Shown here: positions 1 through 7,464 of the stretch, piece after piece
Layout of the letters: each line of letters opens with the position of its first letter
Numbering within the stretch: the stretch's first letter is position 1
Program-made: the position numbers and the translations under genes
Source of the DNA: JACTMJ01 sp039812845
GTDB lineage: Bacteria > Acidobacteriota > Terriglobia > Bryobacterales > Bryobacteraceae
NCBI GenBank assembly: GCA_039812845.1
Contig: JBDIBK010000004.1
Span: 1 to 64,000 of the forward strand
Direction: 5' to 3'
Length of the DNA: 64,000 bases
The notes under the pieces: model-generated
What the model saw: the letters and a program-made list of their open reading frames with translations, nothing else
Database searches by the model: none
What the model was told of the DNA's origin: nothing

Positions 1-186
1 GAGGAACTCGGCCACATGGGGAACCCTCCGGTGGTGTTCTTCACGATTCACAGCGACCCGGCATTTCTCGAAGAGGCGAAGACACTCGGCGCGGCGGGCT
101 ATGTCGTGAAGGGATGCCCGCCATCCGTGCTCGCCAAGGCCATCCGTTCCGCATACCGCGAGCGCACGGCCGGCGCGGCGCAGTAG
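1..186 (+). CDS. Response regulator receiver domain, C-terminal end (partial)
   Basis: The reading frame is open from the first base and ends with TAG at 184-186, giving 61 residues. It looks like the last strands and helices of a CheY-like receiver domain: a hydrophobic strand VVFFTIH, then LGAAGYVVKG where the K of VVKG matches the conserved receiver lysine, then a helix ALAKAIRSAYRE-like ending. Nothing follows the receiver, so this may be a stand-alone receiver or a protein whose output domain lies N-terminal, outside the window. The phosphoacceptor aspartate is also outside the window. Confidence 0.7.
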   Translation, partial: EELGHMGNPPVVFFTIHSDPAFLEEAKTLGAAGYVVKGCPPSVLAKAIRSAYRERTAGAAQ

Positions 187-343
187 GCCTGCGATTGCGC
201 TGGAAGTGGGTGGCTCAGCTTGCTTGAGGCTGCCGCCGCCATACCCGCTTGTTTGGATTCCGTGTATCACGGGGGCCAGAATGGGAACAGAAAGGAATAT
301 CTCTTGGCCGGAGGAACGGCCAATAGCGATTGGTGGATGACTC

Positions 344-685
344 ATGGAACATGCTCTATTCCCGGCACCCTCGGCGGAGTTCTCGCGAAAGCGGAAGGAA
401 CTTACGCCCGAGACCTACTCGGCGTTCATCGCGTTTAGCCAGCAGGTTTTCGCGGACGGGGCGCTGACGGGAAAGACGAAGGATCTGATTGCGATCGCGG
501 TGGCGCATGTGACGCAGTGCCCGTATTGCATCCGCGCGCACACCAAGCGCGCGCTGGCGAAGGGCGCGACGGAGCAGGAAATCATGGAAGCCATTTGGGT
601 TTCCGCGGAGATGCGGGCGGGCGCGGCCACCGCGCATTCCACGCTGGCGATCGACGAAATGCTGCAAGCGGCTCCGAAGTCCTGA
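344..685 (+). CDS. Carboxymuconolactone decarboxylase/AhpD-like protein with CxxC
   Basis: A 113-residue protein of the carboxymuconolactone decarboxylase (CMD)/AhpD-like fold, a small all-helical family that includes peroxidase-linked thiol proteins. The hallmark is the helix IAIAVAHVTQCPYCIRAHTK with Cys59 and Cys62 as the CxxC redox pair and His66 just after it. A helix with AxEMRAGAATAHS follows, also typical. The length matches single-domain members. It stands alone between the response regulator tail and a convergent radical SAM gene. It is a useful ordinary-cysteine comparison for the AhpD-like gene at 27141-27692, which has TGA in place of the second Cys. Substrate unknown; the family call is firm. 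Confidence 0.85.
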   Translation: MEHALFPAPSAEFSRKRKELTPETYSAFIAFSQQVFADGALTGKTKDLIAIAVAHVTQCPYCIRAHTKRALAKGATEQEIMEAIWVSAEMRAGAATAHSTLAIDEMLQAAPKS

Positions 686-725
686 CGGGCAATCGAGAGA
701 TGCCGCGACGCCCGTGCCGGAGGGC

Positions 726-1748
726 TCAAATCGTCCGCGTCCGGCAGGAGGCGCCGCGGCCTTTCAGGCAGTAGTCGTAGCAGTTCTTGTGCGCGAGATA
801 GACGCGGCGGAGGGATTCGCCGAGCGTGCGGCCAAGCTCAAAAGCGGGATCATCGTAGATCACCGGACAAGGGTAATAGTGGATCTCGCCGTCGATTTTC
901 TGGATGCAGCGGCTGAAGTGGCACATCAGGGATTCGGGCGGTTTTCCGAGAATCGCAAAGCAATCGGTGGTGATGAAGACTTCCGGGCGCGGTACTCCTC
1001 CCGCGAGCGCAATCCGCGTCAATTCATGGCCGGCTTCCAGCATGTTCTCAATCAGGTTGACTTCAACGGCGGCACCATCGAAGAGCGCCCGGTAAGCGTC
1101 GCGGATCTCCTCATCGGACAACTGAGCCAGCATGGGCCGCTCGGCCGCAATTACGGGGACGAAGCCCATGTCGGCGAGGTCCCGCACGGTGGCCACCGTT
1201 TGAGCGAAGGTGCCCTTGCCCCGGATGGCATCATGCCGCGCCGGTTCCGGGCTCTCCAAGGTGATGCGCAGCCGCAATCTGTCTCCGTGTCGCGCTCTTA
1301 GTGCCCGCAAGGCCTCGAAATGGTTGCGGATGTAGCGCCGGCCATTGCTGAGGATCTCGACGGGCGCGAGGGTAAGAGCGAACGCAAGGCTGGCGAGGAA
1401 CTCTTCGTTGCGGGCGGCGCGGCCTTCGAGCACTTCCCGGTTGACGAACGGCTCCCCGCCGGTGAAGCAGATTCGCTGCACGCCGAAGCGCGCCGCCTCT
1501 TCGAGGTGCGGGCGGAGTTCTTCAAAACGGATCTGTTCAAGACGATGGTTTTGCGGGGAAGAGCCCGTGTAACAGTGCTTGCACTTCAGGTCGCAGATGG
1601 AGCCCTGCATCACCCACAGGTCTTCGATGGCCGGCCCGTCCGCCGTCCGCTTAGGATCCACGAACCCGCGTTCCTCGCCGCCGGGCTTCGTTAAGGTGAG
1701 CCCCTCAGGATGTCCGGCGCGCCTAACCATCTCCACGAAGTATAGCAA
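726..1748 (-). CDS. Radical SAM protein with Cys-rich C-terminal region
   Basis: Up to 340 residues. The radical SAM cluster motif is CDLKCKHC (Cys52, Cys56, Cys59 counted from the first possible start), followed by the SAM-binding glycine strand CFTGGEPF. The last 85 or so residues hold seven cysteines, including CHFSRC, YPCPV and CYDYCLKG, which fits a SPASM/twitch-type auxiliary iron-sulfur site. Such proteins modify peptides or small molecules by radical chemistry. The start is uncertain: the frame opens with TTG at 1748, a GTG lies at 1736 and an ATG at 1730, and none has a clean ribosome-binding site. Substrate unknown. It converges with the AhpD-like gene, and the downstream neighbour on this strand is absent. 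Confidence 0.8.
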   Translation of the reverse strand: MLYFVEMVRRAGHPEGLTLTKPGGEERGFVDPKRTADGPAIEDLWVMQGSICDLKCKHCYTGSSPQNHRLEQIRFEELRPHLEEAARFGVQRICFTGGEPFVNREVLEGRAARNEEFLASLAFALTLAPVEILSNGRRYIRNHFEALRALRARHGDRLRLRITLESPEPARHDAIRGKGTFAQTVATVRDLADMGFVPVIAAERPMLAQLSDEEIRDAYRALFDGAAVEVNLIENMLEAGHELTRIALAGGVPRPEVFITTDCFAILGKPPESLMCHFSRCIQKIDGEIHYYPCPVIYDDPAFELGRTLGESLRRVYLAHKNCYDYCLKGRGASCRTRTI

Positions 1749-1819
1749 CGGAGGTTGCGAGATTCGGACCGAAGCCGCGGACCGGCGCGAGAGGAAACAG
1801 GAAGTGGTGAAATGGAAAA

Positions 1820-1859
1820 CCGGCCGGCTCTCCTCCTAGAGTGGAGGGGAGCCGGCCGG
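1820..1859 (-). terminator. Hairpin terminator after the first TBDR
   Basis: Two 17-base arms (1820-1836 and 1843-1859) pair with a single G-U type exception around a 6-base loop. On the minus strand the hairpin is followed by a short TTTT. It lies about 50 bases past the stop of the TBDR at 1913, so it should end that transcript. Confidence 0.7.
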
Positions 1860-1912
1860 AGAATGGTGGAGGATGCGCCGCCCACCCATATAGCCAGCGG
1901 GCACGGTTCGCA

Positions 1913-4900
1913 TCAGAAAATGAGCCGAAGGCCGAACTGCACGATTCTTGGGTCTCGAGAGGACGTGATCGTGCCGAAGGTGGCGCTCCGGTTTCGCCCA
2001 TCCGCTCCTGGGGAGAACGACGCGTTCGGGCTGCCGAGGTTGGTGTGATTCACGAAGTTGAACGCTTCCGCGCGGAGCTGCGCGCGCAACTTCTCCGTGA
2101 TCAACGTATCTTTGATCAAAGACAGATCGAAGTTCACGACGCCAGGGCTTCGCACATCGGGAAGAGCCCGGCCCACATTGCCGAAGGTGAAGTTCGGCGG
2201 ATTCAGGAACTGGGTGGTGTCGAACCAGCGCTCGGCCGTTGGGTTATCGAGCTTCGCGCTCACGCCCGTGGAGTTTGGACGGTTCGCCAAGAAGTTGTTG
2301 GCCCCGCGAACCACGAGGGGCAGGCCGCCCTGCATCGTGGAAATCACATTCACCTGCCAGCCACCGACCAGTTTCTCCGCCAGCGCGCTCGCGGGAGCGA
2401 AGTGCTTTCCTTTGCCAAACGGCAACTCGTAGATCCCGCTCAACACGAGCCGGTTCGAAACGTCGCTTGGGTCTACCGAGCGCTCAGCGCGACGGTCATA
2501 CAGCCCGTTCTGATAGCCCTGGGCGCTGCTCACTTCGACGGAGCCAAAGTTGATGGGCACGTTGGAGCTGTCGCTGATGAGCTTCGCGAACGTGTAGGAG
2601 CCAAGAATTGCGAAACCGTTCGAGAGCCGCTTCTCCACGCTCAAGAGAAACGCGTGATAGATCGAGCTGCCTAGGTGCGGATTTCGGACGTTTACGCTTG
2701 TGTAGTACGGAAACGGTTTCAGCAATTGAGAGCGGCTGATGGTGCTCCCGCCCAGCGCACCGGGCACCAAACCCTTGTACGGGTTGGCCACCTGGTTCTG
2801 GAGGCTGAGCCCGAGACTCTGGTATTGGGGATCCAACTGGTTATAGTCGTACCCATTGGCAATCAGCCCCGTGCCGCGGTTCGCACTGTAGGCGGCATCC
2901 ACCAGCACTTGCCCCGGAAGCTGCCGCTGCAAGGAGACCGTCCACTGCTGAGACATCGGCACCTTCTCATTCCCCTGATCCCAATTGACGCCCTGGCTCA
3001 GCAGGAAGCTCGGCCCGAGGACGGAACCGAGGGGCTCCGTCGCGGGATAGGGCAATCCGTCCTTGAACTGGAAGGCCGTGAGATTGGTGTTGTTGTTCGG
3101 CGGAACGTAGGTGGTGGTGGTGTTTGCAAAGCCCGCGGTGCTTCCAAAGAAGTCACGATAAAAAATCTGCGGGTAGAAGATGCTGTAACCGGCGCGCAGG
3201 ACCGTTTTTCCATCGCCGAGCAGGTCATAGGCCAAGCCGATGCGCGGACCGAAATTGTTGTAGACGGGTTCGAGCGGAGTGCGACCGTAATCAATCCCCG
3301 CATATTCCATCCGGCCGGGAAGCTTGGTGTCCGGATTCGTGGCGAAGGGGTTAAAGTTGGAATTGCCGTTGTTGCGCTCGAAGGGCCATTGCTGGTAATC
3401 CCAGCGCAGACCGAGGTTCAGCGTCAGCCGGCGGGTGGCTTTCCAATCGTCCTGAACGAACAGACTATAAGACTTGCCGGCATCGGACTCCCCGGCATAG
3501 CGGGTGACCGTGGCGCTGCTCACGGAGCCGAGAAGAAACGTCGCGAAAGAACTCCCCGTGCCCACCTGGCTCTGCGGATTTCCGGTGAGGCCCTGGGCGA
3601 AATTGAATGAGCCCGAGGGCACCTCGCGTTGATAGTTGTTGGCTTGCTGGACGCGGACGTCCGCGCCGACCTTGAGCGTGTGACCGCCGAAGATCTTCGT
3701 GGCCATATCAAAGAACTGCCACGTCGTACTGCCGCGCAACCCGACGGTGAACGCGCCAAACCCCGTGAGCCCATTGCTTACGCGCGGAAGCGTATCCTGC
3801 GGGAAGGATGCGGGAAGACCCAGTTTCGATGGCCATCCCTGCCCGAAGCTGTACGCCTGAAAGGGGAAGGCCTGCCTTGCCACGCCCACGCGAAACTCGT
3901 TGAGGAGCGTGGGCGAGAATGTGTGCGTATCGCTGAACAGGGCATTGTAGTTCAGGTAGTTGTCCAGGCGAGCGCGGACGTTCGGATCCGGCAACCCGGA
4001 GAAGAAACCGTTGTCGTTGAAGTGCTTGTAGTAGAGGTAGCGGAAAGAGGCGCTGTTGCTGTCGGAGAACCGGTGATCGCCCTTGATGGTGTACTGGTTC
4101 ATGTTCCGCTTTTCCGCGACCTGACCGATCCAGTTTTGCGAATTCGTGAACGCGTTGTTCGGCGCGCGATTGGGCAGCGGGTAGAACTGCATCATGGCCT
4201 GCGATACCGGGTCCAGGCGGTTGGCGGGGATGATGTTGTTCGCGAAAGGCGTTCTCGCATATCCGCCGCTGGGGTTGGCCACCGTTGTGTTCGGATCATA
4301 GATGGGGATTAGCTTGCCGTTGGAATCGAAGAGCTGGGAGAAGTTGCCGCCGCGCTCCGCTTCGATGGGAACCGTGAGAATGTTCGATTGGAAGCGGCGG
4401 TTTCGCCATCCTTCGTAGTTGAAGAAGAAGAACGACCTGTTCCTTCCGTCGTAAAATTTCGGCAGAAAAACCGGGCCGCCGAGGGATCCGCCGTACTGGT
4501 GATAGCGGAAGGGTTCCTTGGCCGCGGCAAACGCGCGTCGCGCATCGAACGCATCGTTGCGGACGAAGTAGCTCAGGTTACCGTGCAGGTCATTGGTGCC
4601 GCTCTTGGTGACGATATTCACCACGCCACCGGCGGTGAAACCCAACTCCGCCGACATCACGTTCGATTGCACTTTGAACTCTTCCACGGCGTCCACGGTA
4701 GGGTTCACGTTAAGATCCGCGAGAAACGCGCTGTTGTTGTTGCCGCCGTCGAGCACGAAGCTGTTGAGCGAACTCGGACCGCCATTGATGCTCATTGCGG
4801 AGAGCGCAATGCCGCGATCGGCGAATCCGCTGTTCGTGGGTCCCGCCTGCGACTTCACGCCGGGCGTCAGCATGACAAGCGCAAGCGCATTGCGCCCGTT

Positions 4901-5329
4901 GAGAGGCAGTTCCGCGATCCGCCGATTCTCAATGACTTTGCCCACCGTCGCGCTGCCCGTTTCCACAAGGGACGCATCCGCGACGACGCTGATCGATTCC
5001 GCCATCGCGCCGACTTCGAGTTTCAGGTTGAGTGCAATGCGCTGATCCACCTGCAGGGTGATCCCGCTTTGCTGGATCATCTTGAACCCTGCCTTCTCGA
5101 CGCTGACCTGATAGTTGCCGACGCGCAGAGCCGGGACGGTGAAGTAGCCGCTTTCATTGGTTGCGGCGTGGGAAACCGCGTTGGTGCCGGTGTTGGTAAT
5201 TTTCACATCGGCCGCCGGGACCGCCGCGCCAAGCGCGTCGGTGACCGTGCCGGAAATGGAACCCGTACCTTGCTGAGCGAGCAAGGAGAGCCCGGAGGTG
5301 AGGAGCAAGGCGAGAATAACTCTAAGCAT
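1913..5329 (-). CDS. TonB-dependent receptor, Oar-like, with carboxypeptidase-regulatory-like domain
   Basis: A 1138-residue outer-membrane receptor. A signal peptide (about residues 1-18, ending LLAQ) is followed by a carboxypeptidase-regulatory-like beta-sandwich (about 22-105, GSISGTVTDALGAAVPAA). Next comes a plug domain with ELPLNGRNALALVMLTPGV, then a long 22-stranded-type barrel rich in Asn and aromatic residues that ends in GLRLIF with a terminal Phe, as outer-membrane proteins do. These proteins bring large or scarce substrates across the outer membrane with TonB energy. The start has a good Shine-Dalgarno (AGGAG, 5 bases off). It lies 30 bases after a secreted protein (5360-6757), probably in one transcript. 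Substrate not deducible. Confidence 0.88.
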   Translation of the reverse strand: MLRVILALLLTSGLSLLAQQGTGSISGTVTDALGAAVPAADVKITNTGTNAVSHAATNESGYFTVPALRVGNYQVSVEKAGFKMIQQSGITLQVDQRIALNLKLEVGAMAESISVVADASLVETGSATVGKVIENRRIAELPLNGRNALALVMLTPGVKSQAGPTNSGFADRGIALSAMSINGGPSSLNSFVLDGGNNNSAFLADLNVNPTVDAVEEFKVQSNVMSAELGFTAGGVVNIVTKSGTNDLHGNLSYFVRNDAFDARRAFAAAKEPFRYHQYGGSLGGPVFLPKFYDGRNRSFFFFNYEGWRNRRFQSNILTVPIEAERGGNFSQLFDSNGKLIPIYDPNTTVANPSGGYARTPFANNIIPANRLDPVSQAMMQFYPLPNRAPNNAFTNSQNWIGQVAEKRNMNQYTIKGDHRFSDSNSASFRYLYYKHFNDNGFFSGLPDPNVRARLDNYLNYNALFSDTHTFSPTLLNEFRVGVARQAFPFQAYSFGQGWPSKLGLPASFPQDTLPRVSNGLTGFGAFTVGLRGSTTWQFFDMATKIFGGHTLKVGADVRVQQANNYQREVPSGSFNFAQGLTGNPQSQVGTGSSFATFLLGSVSSATVTRYAGESDAGKSYSLFVQDDWKATRRLTLNLGLRWDYQQWPFERNNGNSNFNPFATNPDTKLPGRMEYAGIDYGRTPLEPVYNNFGPRIGLAYDLLGDGKTVLRAGYSIFYPQIFYRDFFGSTAGFANTTTTYVPPNNNTNLTAFQFKDGLPYPATEPLGSVLGPSFLLSQGVNWDQGNEKVPMSQQWTVSLQRQLPGQVLVDAAYSANRGTGLIANGYDYNQLDPQYQSLGLSLQNQVANPYKGLVPGALGGSTISRSQLLKPFPYYTSVNVRNPHLGSSIYHAFLLSVEKRLSNGFAILGSYTFAKLISDSSNVPINFGSVEVSSAQGYQNGLYDRRAERSVDPSDVSNRLVLSGIYELPFGKGKHFAPASALAEKLVGGWQVNVISTMQGGLPLVVRGANNFLANRPNSTGVSAKLDNPTAERWFDTTQFLNPPNFTFGNVGRALPDVRSPGVVNFDLSLIKDTLITEKLRAQLRAEAFNFVNHTNLGSPNASFSPGADGRNRSATFGTITSSRDPRIVQFGLRLIF

Positions 5330-5359
5330 GGGTTGGCTCCTGAAGCAATATAAGCAAGT

Positions 5360-6757
5360 CTAGACGAAAAAGAACGCCGCCGTTGCCGTGCAATCCGCTT
5401 GCGGCGTGAGGCGTATCCAGTGGGCGGAAAAGGCGTCGGGGAAGACGTGTTTGGCGTAGCCTTCGACAGGCACTTTCACCTGTTCGTACTTGTGCCATTC
5501 GCCGCTGCCCATGAAGTCAATCTCCACGTCGAAAACCGCGGCTCTGTCGGCGCTGATGTGCAGCATTTTGCGCTCAAAGCCGGTGAGAAGGAACGGGTCC
5601 GAAGGCTCGCCTTTGCGGATGGCGGCCTTCCACCAGGGGCCGCCCCAGCCGGCGGGTTTTCCCCAGCTCCAGAGGTCGTCCGTCTTGCCGAACCACACCC
5701 CGGATTGCGGCTGGCCCACGACGGCGTTGTTGTCGTTGTTGGGTGTGGTCTGGTTTCCGCCCACGGTGAAGAGGCCGCGGTAGGCACAGTAATCGGGGAT
5801 GATGCGCAGGTGCTGGCAGATGGGCTTCACGCCCCAGATGCGGCCCTCGAAGGGGAGAGGCTGGAGTTCGTAGAACATGCCCTGGATATCCATGAGGAAA
5901 TGCTCGGTCTCCACCTCGCGGATGCGCATCCACTCGGTCTGCCACGCCTGGCTCATGGCATGGGTGGCTTTCGGGAGGCGGTATTTCTGCCACTTGCCAT
6001 CCACCAATGCCCAGAAGAGGACGCTGGCTTCGTCCCACCCGGTGGCAAACAGCACCTGGCCCAGATCCTGCCGGGCCATCACGTCCATGTGCGGCTTGCC
6101 GGAGAGCTTGTTCCACGCCTTGCCGTCGTATTCGAAGAGCCCGGCGCCGTTCTCGCCGAATGCGTAGAACCCGTTGTTCGCAACGGCGATGCGGCCCTGC
6201 GCCGTATAGCCGCCCTTGAAGTGCGGGCGCTTGGCGATCTTCATATCCTTCACGAGATCGAACAGGACGCGGGGCTTGAGATCCCGCACGTCCATCTCCA
6301 GCAGCAGCCCCTCCATGGTCATGTGGTAGACGCGATTGGCGGGGTCGGACAAATGCCGGAAGGTGGAGGTGAGGCGGTGATCGTCGAGCTCCGGAATATG
6401 TTTCCAGTTGCCGCTCGCGTCGATGACGTAGGGGCCGATGAAGCACTGGTTGGATTCGCGGTGGATGAGCCGGTTCGCGTGCGTGCCGTTATGCACATGA
6501 ACGCGCTCGCTGTTGAGCTTCTCATCAATCCGGAAGAGGCCCAGGCCGTAACCGGTGCCGATCTTGTGGCTATTGTAGGTAACGGCCCACAGCGCATCCG
6601 CCCAGGGCATCAGCGCGCCGACGCCGCATTCCGTGCGAACCGGCCCATTGTCGGCCTTAAATCCGACCGTAGTTCCGGGGCTCGAAAAAGTCTGCGCCAC
6701 TCCGGCCAGAGGGGCGGCGAGCATCGTGGAAATCAAGTGACGTCGAGAAGTGGACAT
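5360..6757 (-). CDS. Secreted protein of unknown function, probable beta-propeller
   Basis: A 465-residue protein that starts MSTSRRHLISTMLAAPLAG: an SRR-type twin-arginine-like or Sec signal peptide ending near residue 21. The mature part is rich in Trp, Gly and Asp with repeated strand patterns (LFEYDGKAWNKL, SVLFWALVDGKWQKY), which suggests a WD/kelch-like propeller. I do not recognise a named family. It is followed 30 bases later by the TBDR at 1913-5329 and preceded by the response regulator/kinase pair, all on one strand. Its product may therefore act at the cell surface with that receptor. The start has an AGGA Shine-Dalgarno. The gene is intact. Confidence 0.7.
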   Translation of the reverse strand: MSTSRRHLISTMLAAPLAGVAQTFSSPGTTVGFKADNGPVRTECGVGALMPWADALWAVTYNSHKIGTGYGLGLFRIDEKLNSERVHVHNGTHANRLIHRESNQCFIGPYVIDASGNWKHIPELDDHRLTSTFRHLSDPANRVYHMTMEGLLLEMDVRDLKPRVLFDLVKDMKIAKRPHFKGGYTAQGRIAVANNGFYAFGENGAGLFEYDGKAWNKLSGKPHMDVMARQDLGQVLFATGWDEASVLFWALVDGKWQKYRLPKATHAMSQAWQTEWMRIREVETEHFLMDIQGMFYELQPLPFEGRIWGVKPICQHLRIIPDYCAYRGLFTVGGNQTTPNNDNNAVVGQPQSGVWFGKTDDLWSWGKPAGWGGPWWKAAIRKGEPSDPFLLTGFERKMLHISADRAAVFDVEIDFMGSGEWHKYEQVKVPVEGYAKHVFPDAFSAHWIRLTPQADCTATAAFFFV

Positions 6758-6837
6758 TCCGCTTATTCCTGCATCCTTAGAAGGACGATCAGGAGCAGAC
6801 TATCAACGCCGACACGGGAAGTCTTTGGACAAATGTC

Positions 6838-7464
6838 CTAGTCGAGGTGAATCATTCCGCGCTGGACGGCGATGATGAGCAATTGCGTGCGGTCCGTTGC
6901 GCCCATTTTGTCGAGGATATGCGTCATGTGAACGCGAACCGTTTTCTCCGCGATGCCAAGGCGCTCGCCAATCTCCTTGTTGCTGAGGCCCTCCGCGATC
7001 AGGGCGACGATCTGCGTTTCCCTGGCGGTAAGCGGGTCCAGGTTTCGTTCCTCGTCAATGCGACTCGCGAGCAGCGCGGGCAGATAGCGATGTCCCCGGT
7101 GCACGCGCAGGATCCCTTCAATGAGGAGATCGGCGTCGGCATCCTTTGTGAGGTAGCCAAGCGCGCCCAGCGCCAGCGCCCGCTCCACATCCGCCACGCC
7201 TTCGTAATTCGAGAGCACAAGGATGCGCGCCTCTGGATTGGCGTCCCGGATGGCGCGAATCGCATCGAAGCCGGAAAGTCCGGGGAGGCGGAGATCCATC
7301 AGCACCAGATCCGGGCGGTGGGCCAGGTAGAGGCCGAGCGCTTCGCTTCCGTTCGCGGTTTCCGCGACGATCCGCATGTCGTCGCGGGCGTCGATTACCG
7401 AGTGCAAGGCAAGCCGGGCAAAGTACTGGTCTTCCACCAGGAGGATGCGGATGGCGCCTTTCAC
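6838..7464 (-). CDS. NarL/LuxR-family response regulator
   Basis: 208 residues. The N-terminal receiver domain has the acidic pair E11-D12, phosphoacceptor D57 in LVLMDLRLPG, and K107 in GYLTKDAD. The C-terminal LuxR-type helix-turn-helix (about 143-208) shows LTARETQIVALIAEGLSNKE and the recognition helix KTVRVHMTHIL. It overlaps the kinase gene upstream by 4 bases (ATGA), so the two are translationally coupled and almost certainly partners. It should bind DNA after phosphorylation. The adjacent secreted protein and TBDR, 80 bases downstream on the same strand, are plausible targets, but no operator was identified. Confidence 0.92.
   Translation of the reverse strand: MKGAIRILLVEDQYFARLALHSVIDARDDMRIVAETANGSEALGLYLAHRPDLVLMDLRLPGLSGFDAIRAIRDANPEARILVLSNYEGVADVERALALGALGYLTKDADADLLIEGILRVHRGHRYLPALLASRIDEERNLDPLTARETQIVALIAEGLSNKEIGERLGIAEKTVRVHMTHILDKMGATDRTQLLIIAVQRGMIHLD

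Noticed and set aside
5399..6841. A 480-codon plus-strand open frame opposite the secreted protein
   Set aside because: Composition is that of an antisense shadow, and the minus-strand gene has a signal peptide, Shine-Dalgarno and a place in an operon.
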